Part shown: one piece after another, positions 42,769-54,559 of the stretch
How the letters are laid out: each line of letters begins with the position of its first letter
How positions within the stretch are numbered: the stretch's first letter is position 1
From: Gnetum montanum
Lineage: Eukaryota > Streptophyta > Gnetopsida > Gnetales > Gnetaceae
Length of the DNA: 64,000 nucleotides
Assembly (NCBI GenBank): GCA_015680685.1
Contig: MNCI01006063.1
Coordinates: 387,981-451,980, forward strand
Direction of reading: 5' to 3'
The notes under the pieces: generated by a model
The model's input: only the letters and a program-made list of their open reading frames with translations
Database searches by the model: none
What the model was told of the DNA's origin: nothing
Program-made: the position numbers and the translations under genes

Positions 42769-44279
42769 TGAAACACCCTAAAGTTTTAGGGCATCCTTGC
42801 TTCACTAGGTCATCGCAATTTAGGTAGCTTCATGTCACTTCGGCAAGAAATGGATGTTTCGAGTTTAGGCTGTATAGTTTGGAAAATTTTCTAGCTAGGT
42901 AATTCATCCAGCTAACAGCCTACTCAGAAATGATGCGGAGAGTTTTTAGAGGTGTTCAAAATACGTAAAAATGTTTGGCAAGTTTTCTGGTCAAGGAGTT
43001 TGCTATGCTATGTAGTGTAGCAGGCTTCAAGAGATAGTTGTTCAAGTGATCAACTATAAATTTTTGCAAGACAAGATGCTACACTATGCTATGCTACACA
43101 ACGTAGCATAGCGCAACGAGAGCAAGATAGGAAGGCTTGGCTAATTCAATGATTTCAATTGCACTCAGTTAGCGCCCCTAGCCTTTGAAAATAGTTTCTT
43201 CGCTTGGCTCCAAGTTTTTTAGCAATGACTCCTTCACCAGAAAACAACAAACTCAGAAAAAAGTAGGCCAAGTTGGTTGCTACACTACGCTACGTGGCAT
43301 AGCACAATGTAGCAACTCTACTGGAGCAAAAAAAGGCATCTCAAAGAGCGGGATCAATAAGTTTGCAAGTTTCGTAGTGCAAAAAGAAAAGTTTGTAGAT
43401 TGGCAACATTTTTGCGACTAAGGCCAGCTAGCGTAGCATAGCGTAGCGTAGCAAGAAATTATGCTACATCAATGCACTTCACCTGTTTGCACCATTGGCA
43501 TACATCTCCAAGTTTTGACAGTGCAATTACTACATGATAGGCTCATAATTACAGCATGGAAAGCTCGTCCAATGGTCATGCATGTCCATGGAGCATAGAC
43601 AAGTCAACATGGGCCCAAGACATGTGGCATCCAAATCACACCATTTGCATGCCCTTGGCCCTATTAATATCCCAATGAGAAACACTCAAGGGGGTCGTCT
43701 AGTTGATGAATTGGTTGGCTAGCAAGCAAAAAGTTAGCATTGTAATCTTGAGCATTGTAAGCATCTTGTTTGGCACTGTAAATAGTTAGCACCTCCATTT
43801 GGCATTCTGTTTTGCTCTTTCCTACTATCCTTGTAGCATTTTACTTTGTCGACCCCTAAGTCCGCATTCAAGCATACAGTTGTCTTGCTCTAAACGTCTT
43901 GGTTACTATTGGGATCTCTACATCCCTCAACGCCATGCAACCAATTGTATCTACCTTCATAGAGTGAAGTCATATTCTTGAAGTGGTGCATTTTTCTAAT
44001 TGCATTTTACTTTGTTTTCCTGCTTATCATTGCATTTTACATCATTTTCTACCCCTTGTGCATTTAAAGATTACTTTATGCTACAAGTCCCGTCTACAAA
44101 TTATTCATTTGCAAAAGGTTATATTAACACTGGCTAAGTCCCTGTTTGATCGACAAGACCGTTAAGGGTGCCCCATTTCCATTTTTTCCAGCACGGCCCT
44201 CGCATGGATCTGGGGTTAAAACTATCATGATCGACGACCTCTCGGTGTTTTCCAGCTATTGACATTTTTGGTTGTTACA
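42769..44279 (+). repeat. 3' LTR of element M
   Basis: 1511 bp. It pairs with 8970-10671, keeps fewer GCTA hairpins (about 43009-43460) and has a mutated TATA box (TATTAATA, 43662). Confidence 0.85.
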
Positions 44280-45854
44280 CTTGTTGGCCAAGAAAAAGTA
44301 TGGTACAGGTACCTAAGACCAAAATCAATTTGACATTGGCCAACAATGGTAGAACTCTTTACTAAACGATATCAAACCTATGCAAGAGTGTCAACCTTGA
44401 GGAGACAAATCCAAGAGTGGAAACAAGAGCAACATGAACCCTTGGACATGGCCTTAGAAAGATGTTACGCATTATTAAGAAACTACCTAGGCCATGGGTT
44501 CTCCAAGGAAAGGCTAATGTACCATATCATGGATGGGATCTATAAAGAAACAAGGGAAACCCTAGGGATGTATGCCCCAGGTCAACTATAAGAGCTATGA
44601 ACCCATCAATTTCAAGAGCTTATCAAGTGGGTAACAAAAGAAGAAGGAGAAATGGCTAAATGGGAGAATGTTAAAAACTCTCAACGAGATCAAAATCTCA
44701 ATTTAACAAAAGTCCACAATAAAGAACAGGAAAAATCAACTCATCTCAAGGAGGTGGAACCATATTTTCCAATACTACAATCACTAGATGAAATTGAGTC
44801 TAATATTAGTAAGATAATGGAGTGGATACATGAAAAATGTGGAGAATATGCCAACACTATTAGAGGTAGAACCATGACAAACCAAGAAGCAGGACAGAAC
44901 ACCCTTAGACAATCAGAAAGAAGGGTTGAAGAGAATAAGAACTTAACTACTCATCATACATATCACTATAACATTTGCTTGTACGATCACCCCAAAGGTC
45001 AATGTCCAATATTTTCACATTTACATGAGCATTGGAAAAGAATGTTACATCTAGAGTTCATACAAAAATACTATGTTCAATCATAGTGGCAAAAATCCTA
45101 GTCATGGCGGAGGCCACCCTCAAACTAGTCATACCCTTCATATCATCTGAGCCCAAGCGCTTATTAGGTTTAGCATCATGTTTTCTCAATTGGATCAACA
45201 TCCTCTATCTCATCAAATTATTATCATTCTCCTAAATGCTATCAACCCATATCCTATCCAACACGATCACCACCTCATGTGCCTTACACCTCTCCTCAGA
45301 TTCAATATTCTCATCCTTCACCTCCTTCTACATCGCCACCAGTTCTGCCAGAAGGATTTGTACCACAACATCAAACCATGAATGCTACTTGTGCTGCTAC
45401 TATCAACCATAGTGGGAATCCTCCACAACATCGAAGGCATCACTTCTTTAGACATGACCATAGAAAGGGACCACATAGTTCCAAGACCACTGCATCCTCC
45501 CACTTAGCACATGTTCAACATGGTGGTGCATATTTCTCCTCGAACCCAACACCTCTTGTTACCTTATCAGGGCCACCAATCAAAACTCCAACAACTATGT
45601 GGCCCAATGAATATAGCCATGTAGGGAGACATATCGATCCTTGCATGCCATCTTATGGTCAAGGATGCCATAGTGGGTCAACTCCATATCAATTAAACTC
45701 ATCTTCTAGCATGCCCCACTATGTCAACTTTAATACAGTGTGTGCACCCAAATTTGGGTACATTCCAACCATGACACAACATCAAAAGACACCCGGTGGT
45801 TTGGATATGACCAAGTCCCAATATTTCCAAAATGCATGGATCCAACCCTTCTAG
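44280..45854 (+). pseudogene. gag, second part (element D)
   Basis: Starting inside the 5-mer CTTGT, the frame joins 8969 and reads a WYRYLRPKSI block, then open 44346-44588 (ELFTKRYQTYARVSTLRRQI, MALERCYALLRNYLGHGFSK). A linker frame 44652-45083 ends near NICLYDHPKGQCPIFSHLHE, a zinc-knuckle-like Cys/His motif also found in E (YQYDHPKGCYPIISHL). The shifted frame 45279-45854 is rich in Pro, His, Ser and Gln. Together it is a gag with at least four breaks. Confidence 0.78.
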
Positions 45855-47909
45855 TTATTAATTCTCGCTATGATAAAAAGTTTAGTTATGGGGGATGTCA
45901 CCCATTCTAACAAACATAATTAATAAATGTTTTTCATTTTCTTCAATTTTACAATTTTTTGTTTTATAGTTTTTCATCTTTCAATTTATTGTTTTATCTT
46001 TTTATGTTTTTATCTTTTAATGAGTAATCTCATCTATGAATAAAGCACTCATGTGACTCGTTGGTTGAGGTGTTGTTCTTTGTTATCAAGTCTTGAGTAA
46101 CTAATTATTTGGATAGCAAGCCCATCACATCCACCCAACCATTCTATTAATAAGAGGTTCTACTCTGGATACGATGATATTCTTGACATCAGTAAAACTT
46201 AAAGTAATTTTATGATCATTATACCCATAGTGAAGAAGGATGGACCAAGATGGAATGGCTAGGGTGTAACATCAAGGGGACTTGTGGATTCTCTTTGGTG
46301 ACATCTTTAGGAGTTACCATGTAGCCTGGGTGTACTAAGATCCTTGTATATCTAATGAAAAATGGAAGTAAGAGTATTAAAGGCATCCAATAAAAAAATC
46401 CAATGCTATTCTAGGGGGTCCCACTAGAAAGACATGCACCCATTCTTGAAGGTAGGTGGCTTCTCTAGATTACACATAAAAAAAAGAGAAGAGAAACTAT
46501 GCCAAAGCGGCTAAATAAAAATAAATGTGCCACAAAGAAATTCCAAATCACTCCTCCCTTGAACAAAATTCCAAGTGATTGTATGCCTTGCTATCATGAT
46601 GCTCTTATGGTTTTCCATAATTAAATAAAGTAATGCGATGTCACTGATTGGAGGATGGACTTGGTCTTGATTTTGGAGTGATGGGCTAATGACACATTAA
46701 TCATGCCCTACACTCAAGATTCATTGTGCCCTAGGTCAGTTACCTCATGTCCCAATCTCTACAATCCCTTCTACAATTCATCCCATCTCGTTGTTCAAGA
46801 ATTTTTGACTTGTGTCTTGCATGGCATAGAATTCATACCTCATCATGGTGGTATCTAAAATGTGTGTGTTTTTTTGCATCATTATAGATTACATTTAACT
46901 CTTCTAGTGCCAAAAAACATTTTTAGGTGTGGTTACGTAAGGGCATTATAGGTTGGAACCTACTTTGGGAAGGACCCACTTACGTGACTTTTGTAATTTG
47001 TACTTGTTGCACACCATCACATCATTTTATATCCTCCAAGCACTTCATTTCCAAATCTATTCTTTCCTTTTTCATCATTTTATCAAATGTTCTTCAAAAC
47101 CATTATGTGTCCTTTGATGTGTCACCTAAACAAACCAGGTCTGACACTAAACTTTTAGTGCAACTTCCTTGAAAAAATTTCTAACTCAAAAATCACACTA
47201 AGAAAAGAATTCAACAATTACTAAAGGTTATAAATAAGGTATGAAATAATTGAACTTCTTTCAATAACCTTACTAAAAATTGATCTTTGTGTGATTATAG
47301 ATGGCCCCTAAAAGAGGACAACAAGGAGGACCTTCTCAAGGTGCAACTAAATTCCCAAGGGGAGGTAGAATCTAAGGACCTCAGGTAGAACATGTGGAGT
47401 AGGAGGCACAATCATTTAGCATCCATCAAGGAACTCCTATCACTACATAATCTAGCCAAGTAAAATGTGGAGAGGTTAAGTCCCAATCCTATGAAGAGGA
47501 ACAACAGCTATTTGTGACATGGCATGTCAAGGCCAATCAAGTGTTCCCGCAGCTACCGTGTCCATGGAAATTGCCAACTCCATCAAACATTGGAACATCA
47601 ACATGGATGGCTCATAATCCTTAGATAGAAGAGGAAAAACTTTAGATTCTTCTTCAATGGTATTAATCTCAGAAGCCTGGCATGCAGGACAAAGAAAAGG
47701 CACCCATGGAGGAACCATCATCACCTGGAGCCACATGAGTTTCAACAAAGTTTTGTAATTCTATGTCTGTGTCCTAATTTTTTTTTTGTTCAATCCCACA
47801 CTGCAGCATGAATAATTCCTAGTTAGTCAATAATCCCATACCTATCCATTGTATAATCAATTGGACTCATTCTCATTTTTTTAACTCGAGGACAAGTTGT
47901 TATTCAGTC
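45855..47909 (+). other. 3' region of element D, no pol
   Basis: T-rich stretch at 45925-46020, then unassigned sequence. A phrase MAPKRGQQGGPSQGATKFPR opens at about 47300 and stops after 24 codons. No protease, RT or integrase motif is found in any frame. Confidence 0.5.
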
Positions 47910-47918
47910 GGGGGGGTA
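47910..47918 (+). other. Polypurine tract of element D
   Basis: GGGGGGGTA directly before TGATGAATCG. Confidence 0.75.
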
Positions 47919-48864
47919 TGATGAATCGTGGTTTGTCAAGTGCTGATATCAAACCCTTAATATTGAACCCTTGTCAACCAGGTGCTGATATCAGACCCTT
48001 GTTAACCAGGTGCTAATATCGAACCCCTGCTATCGAACCCCTGATATCTAATGAGTCCTAATATTAGACCCTCGATATCAAGTACGCAATATCATGGCCT
48101 GGCTAGCGATATCATATTTCCTATGTGAGCCTATAAATACACAATTGGGTGCATGGGAAAGTAATAGGAAATTAGTGTTAGAGTAGGATCTTTTTGTTCT
48201 TTTTTCCTCTCAACCCTTTCCCCAGTGCATGCTCATAGTGTGATGATTGTAATTGTATCAAAACCTTTATTCGAGTGTGACGTGCTTGGACATGCACATG
48301 ACTGGCAATAAAGATTGAGATTACTTCATCATTGCAGCATTCACTTAATTTTAATTATTATTTATTTCTTTCATAATTAATATTTCTCTACCCTCATCTC
48401 CTAGCCCTGTTAGTAAATGTGAAATGAGTATGACTTAATCATGAGCATTTAAGTGTGACTACTTAGTATCCTAATAGCATACCTAGGACATGCGCTTGGT
48501 AATCCTAGTGGTAGTACACAAGGTCCAAGATGTGTACGAATGATTAAGGGATAGATGCTCATCGCACTTAGGCTAGCTTAGACTCTCTTCTCCCTTTCCC
48601 TCTTAGGTTAATCAAAGTTATTTTCCATTGCCTCTAGGAGTAGCACTAGTCTAGGACCACATCATACACCTCACTCTGGACTAAACCATACATGACAAAG
48701 CAAATACTAGTCTAGGTGGGAAGACAATGAACTATGATCAACGAGTAACTATCTAGATACCACAACTAGCTTGTCTGTGAAGTTCAACCAGATCGTGTGT
48801 GAACACTCATATTCTTATGGCTGAGTGATTATGGCTGAGTGTAGGGGTACCTCATCACTCATCA
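47919..48864 (+). repeat. 3' LTR of element D
   Basis: 946 bp, TGATGAATCG to CACTCATCA; TATA box TATAAATA at 48132-48139. It pairs with 7519-8422. Confidence 0.85.
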
Positions 48865-48935
48865 ACAAGTAATAGATCTACAAAATAAATTTGAACATTT
48901 TATAGAACCCTGGATGATGATTAACTTTTCGAACC

Positions 48936-48953
48936 TCCTTGGCAATAGCACCA
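48936..48953 (-). other. Primer-binding site of element H
   Basis: TGGTGCTATTGCCAAGGA on the minus strand, three bases after the LTR end. It is a decayed tRNA-Asp type PBS and shows that the LTR at 48957-49888 is a 5' LTR. Confidence 0.65.
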
Positions 48954-48956
48954 AAT

Positions 48957-49888
48957 TGATGAGCCAACCAAAGTTTGGTGCTAAATTACCTTAATAGTTA
49001 TCTTTATTGTAAAATTATCACCTTGTTCATAACTAACCCATGAGTTGTATCCATGGAGGAACAATTCCAAAGTTAATAAGTTCATTGAGACAATAAACAA
49101 TTAGATCTGAATTTAATTAAAAACTCCACACTTATTACTGTCACTCATAAGTAAAATTAAAAAGTCCTCATCCCAACTTCTAATATTAAGTTCAAAGATT
49201 AAAACTATTGATTAAACCAAATTGAAAATACATAGCTTGGTCATGAATATTAGAAGATTACAAAGAGGATGTCACATAATCTATGACCCTACTCTATTTC
49301 CTTTACAATGTAGAAACTTCACAACCTTAACAACATCAATGGTTGTTGATTGTCACAAGGTGTCAATAATCTTCCTTAATAACTTTTAATATAAGTAAAA
49401 AAGGATTCAATTTGGTGTGGGTTCTTTCTTAAGTTTGGCATCCCCTATACTCATAGATGAGCTTCTTATTTACACTTAAGAGGATTTACTATAATTAGAA
49501 AAAATAATTATTTTAAGAATCTATTTGTATCGAATAATTCAATAATAATTGATTGAAGAGTTGTCAAATTGTATCATGATTTCTAGCATCTTTTATACCT
49601 GATTTAGAATGCCCAATGACTTAAATCGATATCTCCATTTCTTCACAACATGCTTTCTCCCCAGAAATCTTTGTTATCAATCCATATCATAGCAACTATG
49701 AGGATTGATATAATTGGCATCAATTTCCACCACTCCCGTGATTTCCTACCATACATAGAAATTAATAAAAAATTAATACTTATTGATCTCTATCACTAAA
49801 ATCAATTATCTTTTATAAAGTAAAATAGTAAAAAAATTAAAAATGTGAACATATAAGATTAAAAACTAGAGTGTTAAGGGGTTCAACA
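48957..49888 (-). repeat. 5' LTR of element H, reverse orientation
   Basis: On the minus strand it starts TGTTGAACCCC, ends GGCTCATCA, and aligns with element A's LTR (5782-6995). Its interior would lie to the left, where D has inserted about 90 bp past the LTR. The partner LTR is not in the window. Confidence 0.7.
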
Positions 49889-50512
49889 TGAAGTGAGGCT
49901 TTGTGAGGTTGTAGGGCATCTAGCATTACAATAATTTTAAATATGGTGAGGAAATGAGCATGAGAGGACAATTCTTTTCTTCATTATTTGGGCTTGTGTA
50001 TCATGTGCCTATGACTCTTAGAATTATGTGTATTGTATTTCATTCATGTTTAAATAGAAATATTTTTTAGTGTATTTTCTTTTCTACATGTGTTGTTAGG
50101 TAAATTGTAAAATAAATATGTATGGTTTTGAGGAAGAGTAAACAAGCATGGCTTATTAGACCCTTAGGCTTATACTAGCACTTATTATTAGAGCCTAGTT
50201 TGGAATACTTAGGTTTAGTTTCTTGGATTCATTATCATGCTTTATCTTATGCCTAATTAGATGCATTTCTTAATATTTTAAGACTTGATTATTTTCTATA
50301 TTTATGGCATTATGTATTTTGTATTTTCAATTTATATGTATTACCTTTAAATTGTAATTAGACAATAAGTCTTTTAATGAAGGATCTAATGCTTTAGATG
50401 TGGAAAAATGAAGCACAAGCAATAGAAGTATCATATTCAAAACTCCATTAAGGATAAGGAGATTCAAACTCTAGAGAAGAAGGATTCATCATATCAACCT
50501 TCTCTAAGAGGT
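49889..50512 (+). pseudogene. Element G remnant, left part
   Basis: Mostly AT-rich and without motifs. The last 110 bp are open in a frame (KYHIQNSIKDKEIQTLEKK, DSSYQPSLRG) that continues exactly at 57549 when E and one 5-mer are removed. It looks like the region before a retroelement protease. Confidence 0.45.
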
Positions 50513-51341
50513 TGATGAGTGGTGAGGTACCCCTACACTCAACCATATGAATACGAGCATTACACATGCAATCCCGTCAAACTCCACAGACTAAGTGCCT
50601 ACACGCCTTATGGAACACGTGAGGTTAATCATTCGTTGTCTTCCCAAGCTCACTTCTATTTTTCACGGTTGTATGGTTAAGTGAACTTGAGGTATATAAT
50701 TTTTATATCTTTTCTGTTTTATCACCTATGTTAAGAGAGGAAAGGGTGAAGAAACTAACTAACTTTAACTAACTAAGCCTTAATTATCCTAGCATTAGTA
50801 TCCATTCTCACTTGCTGTTTCACACCCTAAACCAATGCAACGCTGCTGAGATTACCAAACACTATTCATTACTGGGATTACCAAGAGTAACACACATGCT
50901 CAAAGCCGTTGTACTGAATGCACTTAACTACGAGAGTTGAGGGTTGAGAGAGATTAAGTTCTAAGAAATAATTTAAACATTCAACAATAATTAAATCCTC
51001 ATTAGCTTAGTCCATGCATTGCAAGGTTTATCCAAAATTTTATCTTTATTTCCGTACACAAACGTGTGCTCAAGTATAATATTTGCTCGAATAAAGATCC
51101 GTTCACTTTAGGACTCCTACTACGGGCACATGGAAATTATTCAAACTCTGGAATGGAAAAATGGCAAGATTTTGGCTAAGGTCTAGATCTAGATGGAGAA
51201 ATAAGGGATAGCCACCTCTTATTTATAGATTTGGCGATGCACTGCAATATCGCGTACGCAGTATCGCAGAGGAAGACGCGATATCACATATACGATATCG
51301 CGTACATGATATCGTGGAACATGAGAGATCGCATCCCATCA
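50513..51341 (-). repeat. 3' LTR of element E
   Basis: 829 bp; TATA box TATAAATA on the minus strand at 51220-51227; ATATCGCGTACG-type palindromes at 51245-51316 upstream of it. Confidence 0.87.
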
Positions 51342-51353
51342 TACCCCCATGAC
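51342..51353 (-). other. Polypurine tract of element E
   Basis: GTCATGGGGGTA on the minus strand, directly before the 3' LTR. Confidence 0.75.
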
Positions 51354-53230
51354 TAAATAAAAACTCATCCTTAAGTTCCTTACAAAATATTGGGAAGATA
51401 TGGGATTATTGACTTGAATGAAACTAATGGTGAATGGGATGACATGTAAACAGATCATCATTACAGAACATGACAAAACTGGTGTTCACAACAACAAGAG
51501 TGAACACTTTATACATTTGAAATCTGACCTTATTTGGTAGTGGAGAGAGAGAGAGAGAGAAATAATTTTTGCTACTACCAATGCCAAGATTGCACCTTTC
51601 GTTGTCTATCCATAAGCACGCCATCAATCTTGTTCCTTGCACAACTGCTTCAGCACTAATCCATTCCAAGTGTTCCCTCTAGATCCAATCTGTTGTTGTA
51701 TGATTGCCATCTGCACACACAACATAGTCTGATATTAGCAAGGGTAAATGAATCATAATGTAGTTGATACCTTGCTTCGGTGAAAGGTCCATTGGCTGAG
51801 TTGTGGTATGGCTAATTGTGGATTCTAGAGATATAATATGGGTGACTATTGAAGGTGTAGGGGTTAGGAGGAAATCAAAAAAATTGGTTCAAGACCTCCA
51901 TGACTAAGAGTGAACCTCTGGTAATGATAGAATGGACAAAGAAAAGGAATAAGGAATATGGAGAAAAAGAGACAACTGTAACATCGATGAAATGGATGTC
52001 AAGATGGAAATGAACAAAATAGAGTTGATTGCAAAAATGTTAAAGGAAAGAATTTAACTGGTGCACCAAATAGGAATGCCAGTGGATCATCCCCAAAGCA
52101 AGCACATGTCCTTAATGCCCTGACAAACCCACATTCAAAGAGTCCATAGGCTCTGGGAATGTCATTTGGAACAAAAGTTAAAGTCTTAACCACAAGAATT
52201 TACCAAAAAGAAAACAATGCATCAACCAAAATATACACTAATGATACAACCAGCAATGAGGTGAACAATGGAGGAAGAACGATGGAAAGAAGAGAATGGA
52301 ATGGAATCTCAAGAACAAGGTCATGTAGAGTCCCTTTTTTATTTACTGATTAATGTGACTTAGTAGATCCCATGCCAAGTTCAACCTCAAACAAACCACT
52401 TTTGGTGACTTCACATTAATGCATTCGGCCAATCCATCCACTTGAAGTAATAAGAATGCATCCCTCAAAGAGCCACCACCATTCTGACGAAATAAGGGAG
52501 AAGAAAGTAGGAAGTGAGGAAGGGCCTTAGTTAGAGAGAACATGTTTTTAGTTCCATAACCATTTCTTGTAGCCTAGATGATTATTTCTTCCAAGGGATG
52601 TGCTTTGAATTCCCACGTTTTCTTTTTGTGTTTGTATTTTTTGTGGGAACCACACCATGCAAAGACTTACTATTTTTATTTTTATTTACTCAGCTTCCCA
52701 ATAATTGGGTAATGTCAAAATGGTAAGAAAAATCAAGAAGAAAACATCCAAACACCCAAGAGAATGGCCAACACAAATGCATCAAGTTTCTTTGAAGCCA
52801 CACCCTTTTCAATCCTTGAGTCCTTCCATAGTTTCAGAAATGCCCAATCACCAATTCATTGATAGTTCTTATTATTTTGAAGAAAGGGACTGTATAGTTC
52901 CAAGCTAAGAGAGACCATAGAAATTTATGGATGCATGGATGATGTGGACTCATTTCCTGCTATATCAAAAGAACCATACCTTATTATCAACATCATAACT
53001 TAAAGGTAAAAACCAAACATTAGCAATCAATAGAAAATAGTCCATACCATCATTAAGAGCACTTATTGGGTGACAAACTTAACAAAATGGATAAGACACA
53101 CACACATACACACAAATAAAATAAAAAGTATAAATGATGTTGTAAAACAAAAACAAGAAAAGTTAAAGAAATTTTTGAAACCAAAAATGTGTAAAACAAA
53201 AATCTAAAAAGAACTGAGGGCCTCAATTTA
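51354..53230 (-). other. 3' region of element E, no pol
   Basis: Short minus-strand frames (52543-52343, 52193-51999) read like decayed protein (YGLFECGFVRALRTCACFGD), but I cannot assign them. A (GA)n run lies at 51543-51561 and a CA-rich run at 53096-53120. No RT or integrase is found. Confidence 0.45.
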
Positions 53231-54061
53231 TTAGCATAGGTGGCCATCTCCCCCATGATTGAATTGAAAGGGAGAGATCCAAAATAATGAGCTCTTATTT
53301 GAATTTTTTAGAAGTATCCAACTTATCCCAATTGATGTTTTAAGATCGAGGGTTGGAAGTTGGCGATGCTCATACTCCAATGTATCTATGCTTTCGTTGT
53401 GAACGCAAGTTGTTTTGCCAGTTAGTTCCATGCATATTGGTGGGTTGCTCTCTTGATTAGCTATCAACCACTGGGTGTTCTCTTGTTGTGTGGTTTCTAC
53501 ATACAGGAACTTTTGTATGTTAGTCTCTTGGGCACACCAGTTGCATACAGGAAATGTTGAGCAGTCCTGTACGTCATCACCCTCTGTATCACTATATGTG
53601 ATGTAGGGAACTTTGTTCTTCTCGATCTTTCCATAAATGTTTTCCTTAGATATTTTCAGGGAAAGATCGTGGATTCCTAGGCATGCGTTGATGGTGCTGA
53701 GCCATGCCCTCCCCATTATAATTGGAAAGTCCCCTTTATTATTGTTGACTTCTATCAGTAGAAAATCGGCTGGGTATGACCAACCACACACAATGGTAAC
53801 AATGTCCTCCACAAGTCCCAAGGGGTCAGTGATGGATTGGTCAGCCAGCTCTAATTGAATATTTCTCTTCTTGAATGGAGGCAAGTTCCAGGCTTTATAC
53901 TTTTCTTGCGATATTAAGTTGACTCTGAAACCTAAGTCAAGAAAAGCCTTATGTGGTTCATTCCTAGCAACTTGGAGATAGATTAAGGGAATTTCAGGGT
54001 TAAATAATTTCCTAGGAAGGTGGCCCAACTTTATCCAGTCAGTGATAGTATGTGTTAACAT
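53231..54061 (-). pseudogene. Aspartic protease region (element E)
   Basis: Open for 276 residues. LYLQVARNEPHKAFLDLGFR-type reading, with LDLGFRVNLIS at the catalytic site. The usual motif is D-T/L-G-A, so the Ala is replaced by Phe. DPLGLVEDIVTIVCGWSYPA, FLLIEVNNNKGDFPIIMGRA and WLSTINACLG follow, the latter matching the ILGRPWL block. No stop occurs inside, making this one of the least damaged frames, but it lacks any downstream pol. Confidence 0.8.
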
Positions 54062-54559
54062 AACCGCATGTGTTGAGCTCTGTTGTTGCTTTGAAGGGAG
54101 CTTTGAAGCCTTATTTGGTGGAGAGCAATTATGGGGTTCAACCGCTTATGGTTGTGAGAGCTTCTTTGGGCTTTTGGTTCTAAATAAAGTTCTTCTCCTT
54201 GTATGGTTGTCAGAACCAATAATGGATTGAAGGTTTACAGCTCTCGTAGCATTGTGTTACTGTAGTTGAGTGGGTAGTTTCCCTTGCATTGCTGGATTGG
54301 ATGCTAATGGAGTTATCGTTGTGAGAGTGGCAGATGGATTTGGAGGATAGTATGTATGTGGTTTTTCTCTCCCAGGAGAAAGAGTCTTATGATACTCCTA
54401 GGCTTGGTAGTGACACCGTGGTGTCATATGACTGACAGAGTCAGGTGGAGAGATTGGCTGCTGCACGTAGTAGCCATATGGATCTGGTTGCCTATAAGGG
54501 TATTGTTGTCTAGGCAGTGGCATCCCCCATGACTATGGGTATTGCCACTAATAATGTTG

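Larger units (their letters stand above)
8970..44279 (+). mobile_element. Element M: gag-pro retrotransposon with an antisense multi-exon gene
   Basis: The LTRs (8970-10671, 42769-44279) begin TGAAACACC and end TTACA. The PBS is a decayed form of that of B and C. Gag-pro is split by B and C into three pieces, and no RT or integrase follows. Instead 35545-41370 holds two repeat arrays flanking a minus-strand spliced gene. The polypurine tract CAACAAAGAGAGGCCAA matches that of B. Flanking 5-mers are CTCTT and CTTGT (3 of 5 identical); the right copy restores D's gag frame. Without B and C the element is about 14.8 kb. LTR copies differ by about 20 in 180 bases in one aligned part (hand count). 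Confidence 0.85.
7519..48864 (+). mobile_element. Element D: gag-only LTR retrotransposon, host of the nest
   Basis: The LTR pair (7519-8422, 47919-48864) starts TGATGAAT and ends ATCA. It has a tRNA-Asp type PBS, gag (8554-8969 continuing at 44280-45854) and a G-run polypurine tract. The flanking 5-mers are AAAAG (7514-7518) and ACAAG (48865-48869), a target duplication with one change. Removing element M leaves an element of about 6 kb. No protease, RT or integrase is visible. LTR copies differ by about 20 in 185 aligned bases in the R-U5 part (hand count). Element E is a relative. Confidence 0.85.

Noticed and set aside
45279-45854. 191-residue Pro/His/Ser-rich frame as an independent gene
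   Set aside because: It directly follows the zinc-knuckle-like part of D's gag and is best read as the gag C-terminus after a frameshift.
51543-51561. GA-repeat and the TA run at 58360 as regulatory elements
   Set aside because: Ordinary microsatellites with no supporting context.
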